A stretch of DNA of 64,000 nucleotides, from positions 92,128 to 156,127 of the forward strand of contig CAWIWT010000023.1 of assembly GCA_963839725.1 (NCBI GenBank), given 5' to 3'. The translations under genes and the position numbers were made by a program. This document shows, one piece after another, positions 1 through 9,376 of the stretch. Each line of letters begins with the position of its first letter. The first letter of the stretch is position 1. This stretch comes from Kumtagia sp963839725. Its GTDB lineage: Bacteria; Pseudomonadota; Alphaproteobacteria; Rhizobiales; Rhizobiaceae. Below the pieces are notes generated by a model, which saw only the letters and a program-made list of their open reading frames with translations, did not search any database and was not told the DNA's origin.

Positions 1-514
1 GAACGCGCGCCAGAATCTGCAGCGGGTAGTTCCAGGGAATAATGCCGGCCACCACGCCGTGAGGCTCGCGCAAGGTCAGCGCCGTGTAGCCGTCGAGGAA
101 CGGGATCGTATCGCCGTGGATCTTGTCCGCCGCACCGCCATAGAACTCGTAGTAGCGCATGGTTGCGGCCACATCCGCCCTGCCCTGGCGTATCGGCTTG
201 CCCGTGTCGCGGGATTCCAGCGCGGCCAGTTCGTCGCCGTGCTTTTCCACAAGATGAAAGAGCTTCGTCAGCAGGCGCCCGCGCTCGGCCGCCGGCATGC
301 GGCTCCACGCCCCCTCCTCGAAGGCCTGACGCGCCGCGCGCACCGCCAGATCGACATCGGCCGGACCGGAAGCCGGGATCGACGCGAATACCTTACCGTC
401 GGAAGGGCAGACGACGTCGATCCGCTCGCCGGAAAGCGAACCAGCCGCGCGGCCTCCTACCGTTTGCATGAACGCCCGCCCTTCGGCGACCGTTCGAGAT
501 AGATGGGCGCCCAT
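1..514 (-). CDS. Aldehyde dehydrogenase, N-terminal part (runs off the window)
   Basis: NAD(P)-dependent aldehyde dehydrogenase, which oxidises an aldehyde to its acid. The reading frame opens at the ATG at 514, preceded by a clear AGGAG ribosome site, and stays open for 171 codons to the window edge. The visible part is the N-terminal Rossmann region: a stretch resembling 'PSDGKVFASIPASG', then 'FEEGAWSRMPAAERGRLL', and 'VVAGIIPWNYPLQ' at the edge, which is the family's cofactor-binding PWNYP signature. The catalytic Cys and Glu lie outside the window. It is transcribed divergently from zwf, with an inverted repeat between them. The substrate cannot be told from this part; betaine-aldehyde or other short-chain substrates are possible. 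Confidence 0.9.
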   Translation of the reverse strand, partial: MGAHLSRTVAEGRAFMQTVGGRAAGSLSGERIDVVCPSDGKVFASIPASGPADVDLAVRAARQAFEEGAWSRMPAAERGRLLTKLFHLVEKHGDELAALESRDTGKPIRQGRADVAATMRYYEFYGGAADKIHGDTIPFLDGYTALTLREPHGVVAGIIPWNYPLQILARV

Positions 515-615
515 GTAATTCTCCTTGCGTCCGACACCCTACTATGCTGCAACCGCGCGCGGATCGGAAGAACATGCGGTGCCTCCACATCCGGTCGGCG
601 CATTGCGCCAGCCGA

Positions 616-641
616 TGTGACACCGTGACGCTGGTGTCACA
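616..641. promoter_or_regulatory. Perfect 9-bp inverted repeat in the zwf / aldehyde dehydrogenase promoter
   Basis: TGTGACACC (616-624) and GGTGTCACA (633-641) are exact reverse complements separated by 8 bases. The repeat lies 70 bases before the zwf start and about 100 bases before the divergent aldehyde dehydrogenase. This is the layout of a dimeric repressor or activator site. I do not recognise the regulator. Confidence 0.5.
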
Positions 642-710
642 AACTGGCGGTATTAAATCGATTAGATTAGGTTAATGGCCGTTGCCGGCCTTGCGACCAA
701 TGGAACCAAT

Positions 711-2180
711 ATGACGAGCCAGATCATTCCCGTGGACCCGTTCGACTTCGTCATCTTTGGCGGAACCGGTGACCTTTCGGAGCGCAAGCTGCTGCCGGCG
801 CTCTACTACCGGCAGTGCGACCACCAGTTTTCGGAGCCAACGCAAATCATCGGCGCGTCGCGCGCCAAGCTCACCGACCAGGAGTTTCAGGAGTTCGCCA
901 AGAAGGCGATCCTTGAGCACGTCAAGAAAGAGGACGTCAACGAGGCCGAACTCAAGACTTTCCTCAAACGGCTTTCCTATGTTTCCGTCGACGCGATTTC
1001 CGGCGACGGCTTCAGCAAGTTGAAGAAGGCGCTGGGCAGCAGCAGTGCGATCCGCGCTTTCTATCTCGCGGTCGGCCCAGCGCTGTTCGGAGAGATTTCG
1101 CACAAGCTCAAGGAGCATGGGCTGGTCACCGCCAACAGCCGTATCGTCGTCGAGAAGCCGATCGGCCGAAACCTCGCTTCCGCGAAGGCGCTCAACGACC
1201 AGATCGGGTCGGATTTCGGCGAACACCAGATCTTCCGCATCGACCACTATCTCGGCAAGGAGACGGTGCAGAACCTGATGGCGCTGCGCTTCGCCAATGC
1301 GCTCTATGAGCCGCTGTGGAACTCCGCCCATATCGACCACGTGCAGATCACTGTCGCCGAGACGGTCGGCCTTGAGGATCGCGTCACCTACTACGACAAG
1401 GCCGGCGCGTTGCGCGACATGGTGCAGAACCACATTCTACAGCTGCTGTGCCTGGTCGCCATGGAGCCGCCATCGTCCATGGATGCCAATGCGGTGCGCG
1501 ACGAAAAGCTGAAGGTGCTACGTTCGCTGAAGCGCATCAACGGCGCTGAAGCGCCGAAGCAGACGGTTCGTGGCCAGTACAAGGCCGGCGCTTCCTCCGG
1601 CGGACCGGTCAAGGGTTATGTCGAGGAACTCGGCGCGGAGAGCAACACCGAAACCTTCGTCGCCATTAAGGCCGAGATCGCCAACTGGCGCTGGGCCGAC
1701 GTGCCGTTCTACTTGCGCACAGGCAAGCGGCTTGCTTCGCGCGTCTCGGAAATCTGCATCGAGTTCAAGAAGATCCCACACTCGATCTTCGACCAGTCCG
1801 CGGGCAACGTCTACAGCAACCAGCTGGTGATCCGCCTGCAGCCGGACGAAGGCGTCAAGCAGTTGATCATGATCAAGGATCCAGGTCCGGGCGGCATCCG
1901 GCTGCGCCAGATTCCGCTCGACATGTCGTTTGCGCAAAGCTTCGACGGCCGGGCGCCGGACGCTTATGAGCGGCTGATCATGGACGTCATCCGCGGCCAG
2001 CAGACGCTGTTCATGCGCCGCGACGAAGTCGAGGCAGCGTGGACCTGGGCCGACCCGATCCTCAACGCCTGGGCCGAAAACCGGCAGGAGACGCAAGCCT
2101 ACACCGCCGGCACATGGGGTCCTTCCGCGTCGATCGCGCTGATCGAACGCGACGGCCGCACCTGGCATGAGAGCGACTGA
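711..2180 (+). CDS. zwf: Glucose-6-phosphate 1-dehydrogenase
   Basis: Oxidises glucose 6-phosphate to 6-phosphogluconolactone with NADP+, the entry step of the Entner-Doudoroff and oxidative pentose phosphate routes. The N-terminal dinucleotide-binding motif GGTGDL is at residues 17-22, EKPIG at 148-152, and the family's substrate-binding and catalytic RIDHYLGKE at 176-184. The length of 489 aa is normal. I chose the ATG at 711 because rhizobial Zwf proteins begin MTSQIIPVDPFDF; an in-frame ATG at 675 would add 12 unrelated residues. It is followed five bases later by pgl and then edd, so the three form one sugar-oxidation operon. A perfect inverted repeat lies upstream. Confidence 0.98.
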   Translation: MTSQIIPVDPFDFVIFGGTGDLSERKLLPALYYRQCDHQFSEPTQIIGASRAKLTDQEFQEFAKKAILEHVKKEDVNEAELKTFLKRLSYVSVDAISGDGFSKLKKALGSSSAIRAFYLAVGPALFGEISHKLKEHGLVTANSRIVVEKPIGRNLASAKALNDQIGSDFGEHQIFRIDHYLGKETVQNLMALRFANALYEPLWNSAHIDHVQITVAETVGLEDRVTYYDKAGALRDMVQNHILQLLCLVAMEPPSSMDANAVRDEKLKVLRSLKRINGAEAPKQTVRGQYKAGASSGGPVKGYVEELGAESNTETFVAIKAEIANWRWADVPFYLRTGKRLASRVSEICIEFKKIPHSIFDQSAGNVYSNQLVIRLQPDEGVKQLIMIKDPGPGGIRLRQIPLDMSFAQSFDGRAPDAYERLIMDVIRGQQTLFMRRDEVEAAWTWADPILNAWAENRQETQAYTAGTWGPSASIALIERDGRTWHESD

Positions 2181-2185
2181 GCCTG

Positions 2186-2884
2186 ATGAACGGTGAAGCG
2201 GTGACCTTGCGTGAATTCCCGTCCCGGGAAGCATTGGCCGAAAGCCTCGCGGGCAAGGTCGCCTCGGTCATAACCCAGGCGATCAAGACACGTGGCAAGG
2301 CGCTGATCGCCGTTTCCGGCGGCACGACGCCGGCGCTGTTCTTCCGCACGCTGTCGGATGCCGATATCGACTGGAGCCAAGTGACGGTGACGCTGGTCGA
2401 CGAACGCTTCGTGCCTGAAAACTCGCCGCGCTCCAATGCCGGCCTTGCCAAGTCCAATCTGCTGCAAGGCAAGGCAAGTGCGGCCAATTTCGTAGGGCTC
2501 TACCGCGATGTGCCGACCGTCGAGGCAGCGGCGAAATCGGCCTGCAAAGAGTTTGCGAAGTTCGGCCTGCCGATCGATGCCGTTGTCCTCGGCATGGGCC
2601 CCGATGGCCACACCGCGTCCTTCTTCCCCGATGCGGACACCCTGCCCTCGCTGCTTGCGGCCAAGAATGATGCCTTGGTTGCGCCGGTACACGCGGCCAG
2701 TGGCGGCGAGCCGCGCCTCACTTTGACCATGCCGCCCATCGCCAATGCAGGCTTCCTTGCCCTCCATATCGAGGGCGACGCGAAACGAAAAGTTCTCGCC
2801 GCCGTTCTGAATGGCGAGAAGCTGCCCATCGGCGCGGTTATCGAACACGCGCAAAAGCCTGTCGAGGTTTTCTGGGCGCCGTAG
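2186..2884 (+). CDS. pgl: 6-phosphogluconolactonase
   Basis: Hydrolyses 6-phosphogluconolactone to 6-phosphogluconate, acting between Zwf and Edd. The 232-aa protein belongs to the glucosamine-6-phosphate isomerase/6-phosphogluconolactonase family. Visible motifs are VSGGTTPALFF near residue 44, VTLVDERFVP near 70, and LGMGPDGHTASFFP near 135. The gene starts five bases after the zwf stop, without a strong ribosome site of its own, so translational coupling is likely. A G/C-rich palindromic repeat separates it from edd. Confidence 0.97.
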   Translation: MNGEAVTLREFPSREALAESLAGKVASVITQAIKTRGKALIAVSGGTTPALFFRTLSDADIDWSQVTVTLVDERFVPENSPRSNAGLAKSNLLQGKASAANFVGLYRDVPTVEAAAKSACKEFAKFGLPIDAVVLGMGPDGHTASFFPDADTLPSLLAAKNDALVAPVHAASGGEPRLTLTMPPIANAGFLALHIEGDAKRKVLAAVLNGEKLPIGAVIEHAQKPVEVFWAP

Positions 2885-2961
2885 AGTTCATATCAATGTT
2901 CAGGCCGGGGTCATGGTCCCAAGCATGATGCCGCTGAACACAGGCAGCCGGGTGATGAGAT

Positions 2962-3072
2962 CACCCCCACCCCTAACCCCTCCCCTCAAGGGGGAGGGGG
3001 ACTTGCGCCGAGCCATCTATGCCAGTGCGAGCGGGGGCTACCCCCCTTGAGGGAGGGGTTAGGGGTGGGGTG
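2962..3072. repeat. G/C-rich palindromic intergenic repeat, copy 1 (pgl-edd)
   Basis: The left arm (CCCCACCCCTAACCCCTCCC at its core) and the right arm near 3042-3071 (GGGAGGGGTTAGGGGTGGGG) are reverse complements, with inner hairpins beside CTCAAGGGGGAGG and CCCCTTGAGG. About 110 bp long, it lies between pgl and edd. It could fold into a strong stem-loop in the operon mRNA. It belongs to the same structural class as the other dispersed copies in this window. Confidence 0.85.
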
Positions 3073-3110
3073 TTTTCGGCAAGCGGCTGCCCCGACAAAG
3101 GAAATATGCC

Positions 3111-4932
3111 ATGACCGCCAGGAACGATATCCAAGCCATCACGGATCGCATCCGCCACCGCTCGCAACGGACGCGCGAAACCTATCTCGGCCGCATCGCC
3201 AACGCCTCCAGCCGCAACGCCAATCGCGGCGTCCTGTCGTGCGGCAATCTCGCCCATGGCTTTGCCGTTTGTAGTCCGAGCGAGAAGGTCGCGCTCGGCG
3301 GCGACACCGTACCGAACCTCGGCATCATAACCTCGTACAACGACATGCTGTCGGCGCATCAGCCATTCGAGACCTATCCGGCGCTGATCAAGGAAGCCGC
3401 CAAGGAAGCCGGCGGTATCGCCCAGGTCGCCGGCGGCGTGCCCGCTATGTGCGACGGCGTCACCCAGGGCCAGCCGGGCATGGAGCTATCGCTGTTTTCG
3501 CGCGATGTGATCGCCATGGCCGCGGCCATCGGCCTCTCGCACAATATGTTCGACGCAGCCGTGTATCTCGGCGTGTGCGATAAGATCGTGCCCGGACTGG
3601 TGATCGCGGCGCTGACCTTCGGCCATCTGCCCGCCGTCTTCATCCCGGCCGGACCGATGACCTCCGGCATCCCCAACGACCAGAAGGCGAAGGTCCGCCA
3701 GCTTTTCGCCGAAGGCAAGGTCGGCCGCGCCGAACTGCTCGAGGCCGAGTCGAAATCCTATCACGGTCCTGGCACCTGCACCTTCTACGGCACCGCCAAC
3801 TCCAACCAGATGCTGATGGAGATCATGGGTCTGCACACGCCCGGTGCTTCCTTCATCAATCCCGGCACGCCGTTGCGCGACGCGCTGACCCGCGAGGCGA
3901 CGAAGCGCGCGCTGGCGATCACCGCGCTCGGCAACGCCTATACGCCGGCTCGGCCGGATGATCGACGAGCGGTCGATCGTCAACGGCGTCGTCGGCCTGC
4001 ATGCGACCGGCGGCTCGACCAACCATACGATCCACCTGATCGCCATGGCGGCGGCGGCGGGAATCCATCTGACGTGGCAGGACATCTCCGATTTGTCGGA
4101 AGCCGTGCCGCTGCTGGCGCGCGTCTATCCGAACGGGCTGGCCGACGTAAACCACTTCAACGCCGCCGGCGGCATGGGCTTCCTCATTCGTGAGTTGCTC
4201 GACGCCGGCTTCCTGCATGACGACGTGCAGACGGTGTGGGGCGAAGGGCTGCGCGCCTATACGGTCGAGGCAAAGCTCGGCACGGATGGCAGCGTGGTGC
4301 GCGAGGCCACCCCGGCAATCAGCGGCGACGAAAAGGTGCTGGCGCCTTACGCCAAGGCGTTCCAGTCGACAGGCGGTCTGCAGGTGCTGGAAGGCAATCT
4401 CGGTCACGCCATCATCAAGACGTCCGCGGTCAAGCCCGAGAAGCGGATCGTGGAAGCGCCGGCAATCGTCTTCCACAGTCAGCAGGAACTCAACGACGCG
4501 TTCAAGGCGGGCGCCCTCGACCGCGACTTCATCGCCGTCGTGCGTTTCCAGGGACCGAAGGCCAATGGCATGCCGGAACTGCACAAGCTGACAACGGTGC
4601 TCGGCATTCTGCAGGACCGCGGCCGCCATGTGGCGCTGGTCACGGACGGGCGCATGTCGGGCGCTTCGGGCAAGGTTCCGGCGGCGATCCACGTTACGCC
4701 CGAGGCCGTCGACGGAGGGCCAATCGGCAAGGTCCGCAGCGGTGACATGATGCGCCTCGACGCCGAGGCCGGTACACTTGAAGTGCTGGTCGCGGTCGAC
4801 GAGTTCCTCGGCCGCGACCCGGCCACCGCCGACCTCGAAGGCAACGAGCATGGCATGGGCCGCGAACTGTTCGCTGGGTTCCGCCAGATGGTCGGCCGCG
4901 CGGATCAAGGCGCAAGTGCGTTTGCGGCATGA
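3111..4932 (+). pseudogene. edd: Phosphogluconate dehydratase (Edd) with a single-base frameshift
   Basis: Edd dehydrates 6-phosphogluconate to 2-keto-3-deoxy-6-phosphogluconate in the Entner-Doudoroff pathway and is an Fe-S IlvD/Edd family enzyme. Codons 3111 to about 3946 and the frame from 3958 to 4932 together encode 606 residues, the normal full length. The shift is in tacgccGgctcggccgg: removing one G near 3946 restores YTPLGRMIDERSIVN, the expected family sequence. Other recognisable stretches are ITSYNDMLSAH, GGVPAMCDGVTQGQPGMELS (cluster-binding Cys region), SCGNLAHGF, HATGGSTNH and VTDGRMSGASGK. The start ATG has an AAGGA site. Every conserved block survives on both sides, so this is either a very recent mutation or a read/assembly error. 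A true null would block the ED route in this strain. Confidence 0.93.
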
Positions 4933-5177
4933 AATCGGGCGTTGCCCGGAAGTATACATATATGATGACGGAATACATCATCGACAGCAAAAACAGGATC
5001 CCGCTACGCTAAGACATCTAGGGGTTGAGAACGGCGGCAAGCTTACTGTGGAAATGCTGCCAAATCGAAGCTTGTTATAACAACGCTGCACCGCAGCCCA
5101 ACATAAGACTCGACATCCAAGCTGACCGCAAAAAGACGGTTGTTCAGACGCGTCGACCGGGACGTGAGTACCCTTCG

Positions 5178-5738
5178 CTACGACTGATTTTCGGGAGGCT
5201 CAAGGAACGTGGTCTGCTGCTGAGGAACACTCATAACTTGGATAGGAATAGCCCGACGACCTTCGAGTAGCTCTCGAAATCCTCGACGAATTTCTGTTTG
5301 GTCAGATTCGAGCTCACCGTGCGCCATCGGAGAATAGACGCCGTTCTTGATATGCACCTTGTCAAAATCATATCCGAGTTGCTCACCCATAACACCAAGC
5401 ATATCTACAAATAAATCAACTCTACGAATAGACCATTGCTCTGCTGCCATAGATTTATCGCTAAGGTGATCGAGGTACGCCTTCCAGGTAAGGCGAACTT
5501 TCTTGTCGCCTTTTCGGGAGGAGGAGAACTCCATGTCGATTGAGTTGAGTGCCTCGATATGAGCTCCCGATAATCCGGCGGCACGCGTTGCCATAAGCGT
5601 TTTGTATATTCTAAGTTTTCGGTCGCGCGATTCCTTTCGGTCATCCGGCATGCGGGTGATTTGCACCGCCGCAATGGGGCCGATGATCATGGCCGCCAGC
5701 GTCAGTAGTTCATTGATACCGATACCCCAGCTATCCAA
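5178..5738 (-). CDS. Membrane-anchored protein resembling the DUF6680 family
   Basis: 186-aa protein of unknown function. The first 30 residues form one membrane segment (ELLTLAAMIIGPIAAVQ), followed by a basic stretch (RMPDDRKESRDRKLRIYKTL) and a soluble, mostly helical domain with MATRAAGLSGAHIEALNSIDMEF. The overall pattern resembles proteins annotated as DUF6680; this is from memory of the family and is not certain. It is single-gene, transcribed towards edd, with more A/T at third positions than its neighbours, which suggests acquisition. The 245 bases between edd and its stop contain no gene I can support. Confidence 0.7.
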   Translation of the reverse strand: MDSWGIGINELLTLAAMIIGPIAAVQITRMPDDRKESRDRKLRIYKTLMATRAAGLSGAHIEALNSIDMEFSSSRKGDKKVRLTWKAYLDHLSDKSMAAEQWSIRRVDLFVDMLGVMGEQLGYDFDKVHIKNGVYSPMAHGELESDQTEIRRGFRELLEGRRAIPIQVMSVPQQQTTFLEPPENQS

Positions 5739-5856
5739 TTCGCGCTCCGTCTAGTGACGAATATGATATCGGCACAAATTGAGTTCTAATTCACCCGGTT
5801 GGTGCGATATTAATCATCAAACGTAGTAAATAACTCGACCCGTGGAGGGGCAATCC

Positions 5857-7515
5857 TCAAGGCACCGTGACTTCGCTTCGTTCGCCGGCCTTGACCGTCG
5901 CGTTGGCTTCGGTCTTGGCACCGTTGTCGCCGCGCTCCGCCGAGATAACGTAGTCGCCCGCCGGCAGCGTCACCTGGTGCGTGTCCGCATACGCATTGCC
6001 GCGCGACTTGCGGTTGCCCTCGATGCTTTTCTTGGCATCGAACACCTCGATGAATTTTGCGCCGGGGGCAGTGATCGCCAAAATGCCGGCATTGAGGATC
6101 GCGGTGACATCCTGCATTTCGCCGACCTTCACCGTGAATGGCTGCTCTGCCTCCGCCTCGTCCACCTTGATGATGGCGACATAGTCACCAGCCGACAGGT
6201 CGAACTTCTGGTCCGGGCCATAACCATTGACGATATCCTCGCGGCTACCGTCGATCTTCTTCTTTGCCTTGGCGATCCTGACAAACATGCCGGAATTATC
6301 GACCTTGTCGGCGCCCGGAGCGTAGAGCGCATTGGTCACCGCGCGTCCGACGCCGACGACGACGTCCTTCTCGATCGTCTCGCCGGCAGCGAGTTGGATC
6401 GTCTCGCTGACCTCGCCCGAACCGATCTTTACCGTCAGTTGCTGCTCGCCCATAGGCAGCGCGATCTTGGTTTCGCCATACCAGGTTCCGGGATAGTCGG
6501 CGCCCGGATAGTTGATGACCACCGTCGCGCTCCCGTCGATCTCGGCGCCCGTGCTGGAACGCGGGCGCACGATGAGCCGGCCGGCATTCAGCACGTAGAC
6601 CGGCTGGTAGGTCTTGCCGGCCTCCACCTTCAGCGGCTGCTCGACCGAAGCCTGGTCGAGAACGGCACGGATGATGTAGTCGCCGGGCCGAACGTCGCCC
6701 TTGTAATTGTTATACTCGGTGGTGATGCGATCGCCTTTCGAACCGTCGGCGTTGGCGTGATAGATTTCATAGGCTTGCCCGGCGTCCACCAAAGGCGCAC
6801 CTCCCTCGACCATGACCGTCGACGGGATGAAATTGAACTCCAGCTTCGCAGGCTCGGGCATTGGCTCAGGCGTCGGCGCGGGGACCGGCTCGGCAACCAC
6901 CGTTTCCTTGAGCGCTTCCTGCAACTGGCCGGCGTCGCTGGCCTGGATATATTTGCCGCCGGTATTGTCGGCAAGGCAGGCGACCTGCTTGCCCTCATCC
7001 ACCGTCAGGCCAAAGCCGAGGACATGGGCGGTGAAGTCGACACCCGACTGCTCAAGCTCCTTGCCGAGCGCGCAAGGGTCGGCATTGCAGGTTTCGAGTC
7101 CGTCGGTGATCAGGATCACCGTCGCCTTGTCTTCTGTGTACTTCAGGTCTTCCGCAGCCTTGCGCACCGCCGCCGAAAGCGGCGTCTTGCCCAGGAACTT
7201 CATCTGATCGGCGGCGGCGGAAATCGCACCAGCGGTTCCGGCGGCGGGCGGCACGACAAGCTCGATGTCCGAGCAATTGCCCTTCTCGCGGTGACCATAC
7301 GCCATCAGCCCGATTTCACGGTCGGCGGGCAGGCTCTGCAGTACGGTATGCAGCGCCTCGCGTGCGATCTCGAGCTTCGGCCTGCCATCGATCTGGCCCC
7401 ACATGGAACCCGAGGCGTCGAGCACGATGATCGCCTTGTCCACCGCAAGAGCGGGGATTGCCGCGGCTGGCAGCAGAAAGACCGAGACCAGAAAACCTGC
7501 CAATGCCCGAATCAT
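5857..7515 (-). CDS. Secreted von Willebrand factor A domain protein
   Basis: 552-aa exported protein. Residues 1-24 are a Sec signal peptide (MIRALAGFLVSVFLLPAAAIPALA). A VWA domain follows at about 25-210 with an intact metal-ion-dependent adhesion site: DASGSMWG, a threonine in GKTPLSAA and ITDGLETC. A proline/glutamate linker (PVPAPTPEPMPEPAK) leads to three or four repeated beta-rich modules of about 90 residues, each ending in patterns such as GDYVI/GDYVAIIKVDEA and VKAGE or VKVGE; these look like immunoglobulin-like or carboxypeptidase-regulatory-like repeats. Such proteins bind ligands or envelope partners in the periplasm; the partner is unknown. The start has an AGGGGA ribosome site. 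The long antisense frame opposite is a shadow. Confidence 0.9.
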   Translation of the reverse strand: MIRALAGFLVSVFLLPAAAIPALAVDKAIIVLDASGSMWGQIDGRPKLEIAREALHTVLQSLPADREIGLMAYGHREKGNCSDIELVVPPAAGTAGAISAAADQMKFLGKTPLSAAVRKAAEDLKYTEDKATVILITDGLETCNADPCALGKELEQSGVDFTAHVLGFGLTVDEGKQVACLADNTGGKYIQASDAGQLQEALKETVVAEPVPAPTPEPMPEPAKLEFNFIPSTVMVEGGAPLVDAGQAYEIYHANADGSKGDRITTEYNNYKGDVRPGDYIIRAVLDQASVEQPLKVEAGKTYQPVYVLNAGRLIVRPRSSTGAEIDGSATVVINYPGADYPGTWYGETKIALPMGEQQLTVKIGSGEVSETIQLAAGETIEKDVVVGVGRAVTNALYAPGADKVDNSGMFVRIAKAKKKIDGSREDIVNGYGPDQKFDLSAGDYVAIIKVDEAEAEQPFTVKVGEMQDVTAILNAGILAITAPGAKFIEVFDAKKSIEGNRKSRGNAYADTHQVTLPAGDYVISAERGDNGAKTEANATVKAGERSEVTVP

Positions 7516-7612
7516 GCAACGTCCCCTATGTTCAGCCCAAAGTAGTAGCGCGCCGCGCCAATGTCAAGGATTTTTTTCCTATTTCCATCTGAACTGCGAT
7601 TTTGACAAGTCC

Positions 7613-8107
7613 TCAATCCGCTTCCAGACAGCGGTGCATCACCAGCGCGTCGACAAGACCATGTGCTGGATGATCGAAGGCAGCCGGGATCGTGCCTATG
7701 ATCTTGAAGCCCAGGCGCTTCCACAATTCGACTGCCCGCACATTGGAGCTTACGACGAAATTGAACTGCATCGCGCGAAAGCCGCGCTTGGCGGCGTGTA
7801 CCAGCGAGTGCCGGCACATAGCGGTCGCGACACCCTTGCCGCTGGAATCCTGCGCCGTCACATAGCCGCAATTCGCCACATGCGCCCCGCCGCCACGCTG
7901 GTTGGCGCGCAGATAGTAGGTTCCGCAGATCAGCCCGTCATCTTCCGCAACGAACACCTCGTGTCCGGGGCTCATCCAATAGGCGATCGCCTCGTCGCGG
8001 CTGAAATCTCGCGGCAAGGTATAGGTTTCGCCTGCCTTCAGGATCGGACCCAACATGCGCCAGATTGCGTCCTCGTCGGTCCTCAAGGCGGGTCGAATGG
8101 CCAGCAC
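7613..8107 (-). CDS. GNAT family N-acetyltransferase
   Basis: 164-aa acetyl-CoA-dependent acyltransferase. The acetyl-CoA loop is visible as SSGKGVATAMC (family pattern Q/RxxGxG/A), preceded by the beta-4 strand HVANCGYVTA and followed by the C-terminal VELWKRLGFKIIGTIP, typical of amino-acid or amine acetylating GNATs. Translation appears to start at a GTG at 8107, five bases after GAGGA. It lies eight bases downstream of the GlxA-type regulator and is probably co-transcribed with it. The substrate is not evident. Confidence 0.9.
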   Translation of the reverse strand: MLAIRPALRTDEDAIWRMLGPILKAGETYTLPRDFSRDEAIAYWMSPGHEVFVAEDDGLICGTYYLRANQRGGGAHVANCGYVTAQDSSGKGVATAMCRHSLVHAAKRGFRAMQFNFVVSSNVRAVELWKRLGFKIIGTIPAAFDHPAHGLVDALVMHRCLEAD

Positions 8108-8115
8108 AACGTCCT

Positions 8116-9078
8116 CTAGTAGGTTGTTCGCCGTTCCTCGCTCGGCGGGCGGCCGAACTGCAGGCGGTAGCTTTGCGCGAAGTAGGAATGCGAAGTGAAG
8201 CCGGTAGCGATCGCCACGTCGAGGATCGGCATGTTGGTCTGGCGCAGCAACTCGCGCGCCCGCTCCAGCCTGAGCCGCATGTAGTAGCGCCCCGGCGTCA
8301 CCGTGAGATGGCGCAGGAACAGCCGCTCGACCTGACGAACCGAAAGCCCCGCCGACTTGGCAAGCTGCACGGCGGAAAACGGCTCGTCCAGGTTGTCGGC
8401 CATCAGCTCGACGATCTTCTTCAGCTTCTCCGACTTGCCGGTCAGGTCGCGCTCAGGCCCGACGCGCTGGCGGTCGCCGGCGGAGCGGATGCGCTCATGC
8501 TGGAACTGGTTGGCGACACCGTTGGCGATGTTCACCCCATGGTCGCGCCGCACGATTTCCAGCATCAGGTCGATCGACGTTGTGCCACCGGCGCAGGTGT
8601 AGCGCTTGCGGTCGATCTCAAAGACATTGCCGGTGCAGTCGATCTCCGGGAACTTCTCCATGAAACCTGCGCGGTTTTCCCAATGGATGGTGCACCGGTG
8701 CCCCTCCAGCTGGCCGGCTTCGGCGAGCACATACGACCCGACCGACAGCGCTCCGAGCGCAGCACCCCGGCGGCCAAGGCTGCGCAGCGAGCCCAGCACC
8801 TTGCTCTTGCCTGGAAACTCGGTGGTCAGGCCGACGCAAACGAAGAGGATGTCCACCGGTGGCAGGTCGGCGACGCTGTAGTCGATCTTCAGCGGCAGAC
8901 CGTTCGAAGCCATGACAGAGTCGCCATCCGCCGACACCGTCGTCCAGCCATAGAAATCATAGCCGAGCAAACGGTTCGCCGACCGGAAAGCGTCGATCGC
9001 CGCCGCAAGCGAGAACATTGAAAACTTGTCGACCAGCAGAAAGCCAAGCTGCCTGCCGCTATGCGCTTCATCCATCAT
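8116..9078 (-). CDS. GlxA-family AraC-type transcriptional regulator
   Basis: Two-domain regulator of about 320 aa. Residues 10-190 are a DJ-1/PfpI-like (class I glutamine amidotransferase-like) ligand domain (FLLVDKFSMFSLAAAIDAFRSAN, CAGGTTSIDLMLEIV). Residues about 215-320 are an AraC/XylS pair of helix-turn-helices (FSAVQLAKSAGLSVRQVERLF and ILDVAIATGFTSHSYFAQSYR). Regulators of this type (GbdR, ArgR, CdhR relatives) often sense amines or amino acids. The frame stays open 345 bases upstream of 9078, but those codons run into a palindromic repeat, so I start at MMDEAHSG. It is probably in an operon with the GNAT gene. Confidence 0.92.
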   Translation of the reverse strand: MMDEAHSGRQLGFLLVDKFSMFSLAAAIDAFRSANRLLGYDFYGWTTVSADGDSVMASNGLPLKIDYSVADLPPVDILFVCVGLTTEFPGKSKVLGSLRSLGRRGAALGALSVGSYVLAEAGQLEGHRCTIHWENRAGFMEKFPEIDCTGNVFEIDRKRYTCAGGTTSIDLMLEIVRRDHGVNIANGVANQFQHERIRSAGDRQRVGPERDLTGKSEKLKKIVELMADNLDEPFSAVQLAKSAGLSVRQVERLFLRHLTVTPGRYYMRLRLERARELLRQTNMPILDVAIATGFTSHSYFAQSYRLQFGRPPSEERRTTY

Positions 9079-9162
9079 GCCCGCGCTTGTATACAAACGC
9101 CATTGCGGCGCAAGACGGTGACAATGGGCCACAAACAGAAGCAATACAGCGCATGCTGGAAC

Positions 9163-9341
9163 ACCCCTTATCCGACCTCGCTGCGCTCGGCCACCTTCTC
9201 CCACACGGGGGGAAGGAAGAGCATGGCATTTTTGCCGCTGCCAATCTCCAACGTTTGTGGTTGGCTGCGAAATCAACGCGACCTGTTTCCTGCCTCCTGT
9301 GGGAGAAGGTGGTCGAGCGCAGCGAGGTCGGATGAGGGGTG
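9163..9341. repeat. G/C-rich palindromic intergenic repeat, copy 2
   Basis: The left arm ccccttatccgacctcgctg (9163-9182) and its reverse complement cagcgaggtcggatgagggg (9322-9341, one mismatch) bracket about 140 bp, with further pairing of ccaccttctccca and gggagaaggtgg. It lies between the GlxA-type gene and the 3' end of folD. The arm sequence resembles the right end of copy 5 at 32961-33076. Confidence 0.85.
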
Positions 9342-9376
9342 ATGGCCAGAGCGCTGCGATGTCCGAACGAGCCCGC

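Noticed and set aside
5842..7545. 567-codon plus-strand frame over the VWA gene
   Set aside because: It is the antisense of a gene with a signal peptide and an intact metal-binding motif; its own composition is Arg/Asp/His-rich with no family pattern.
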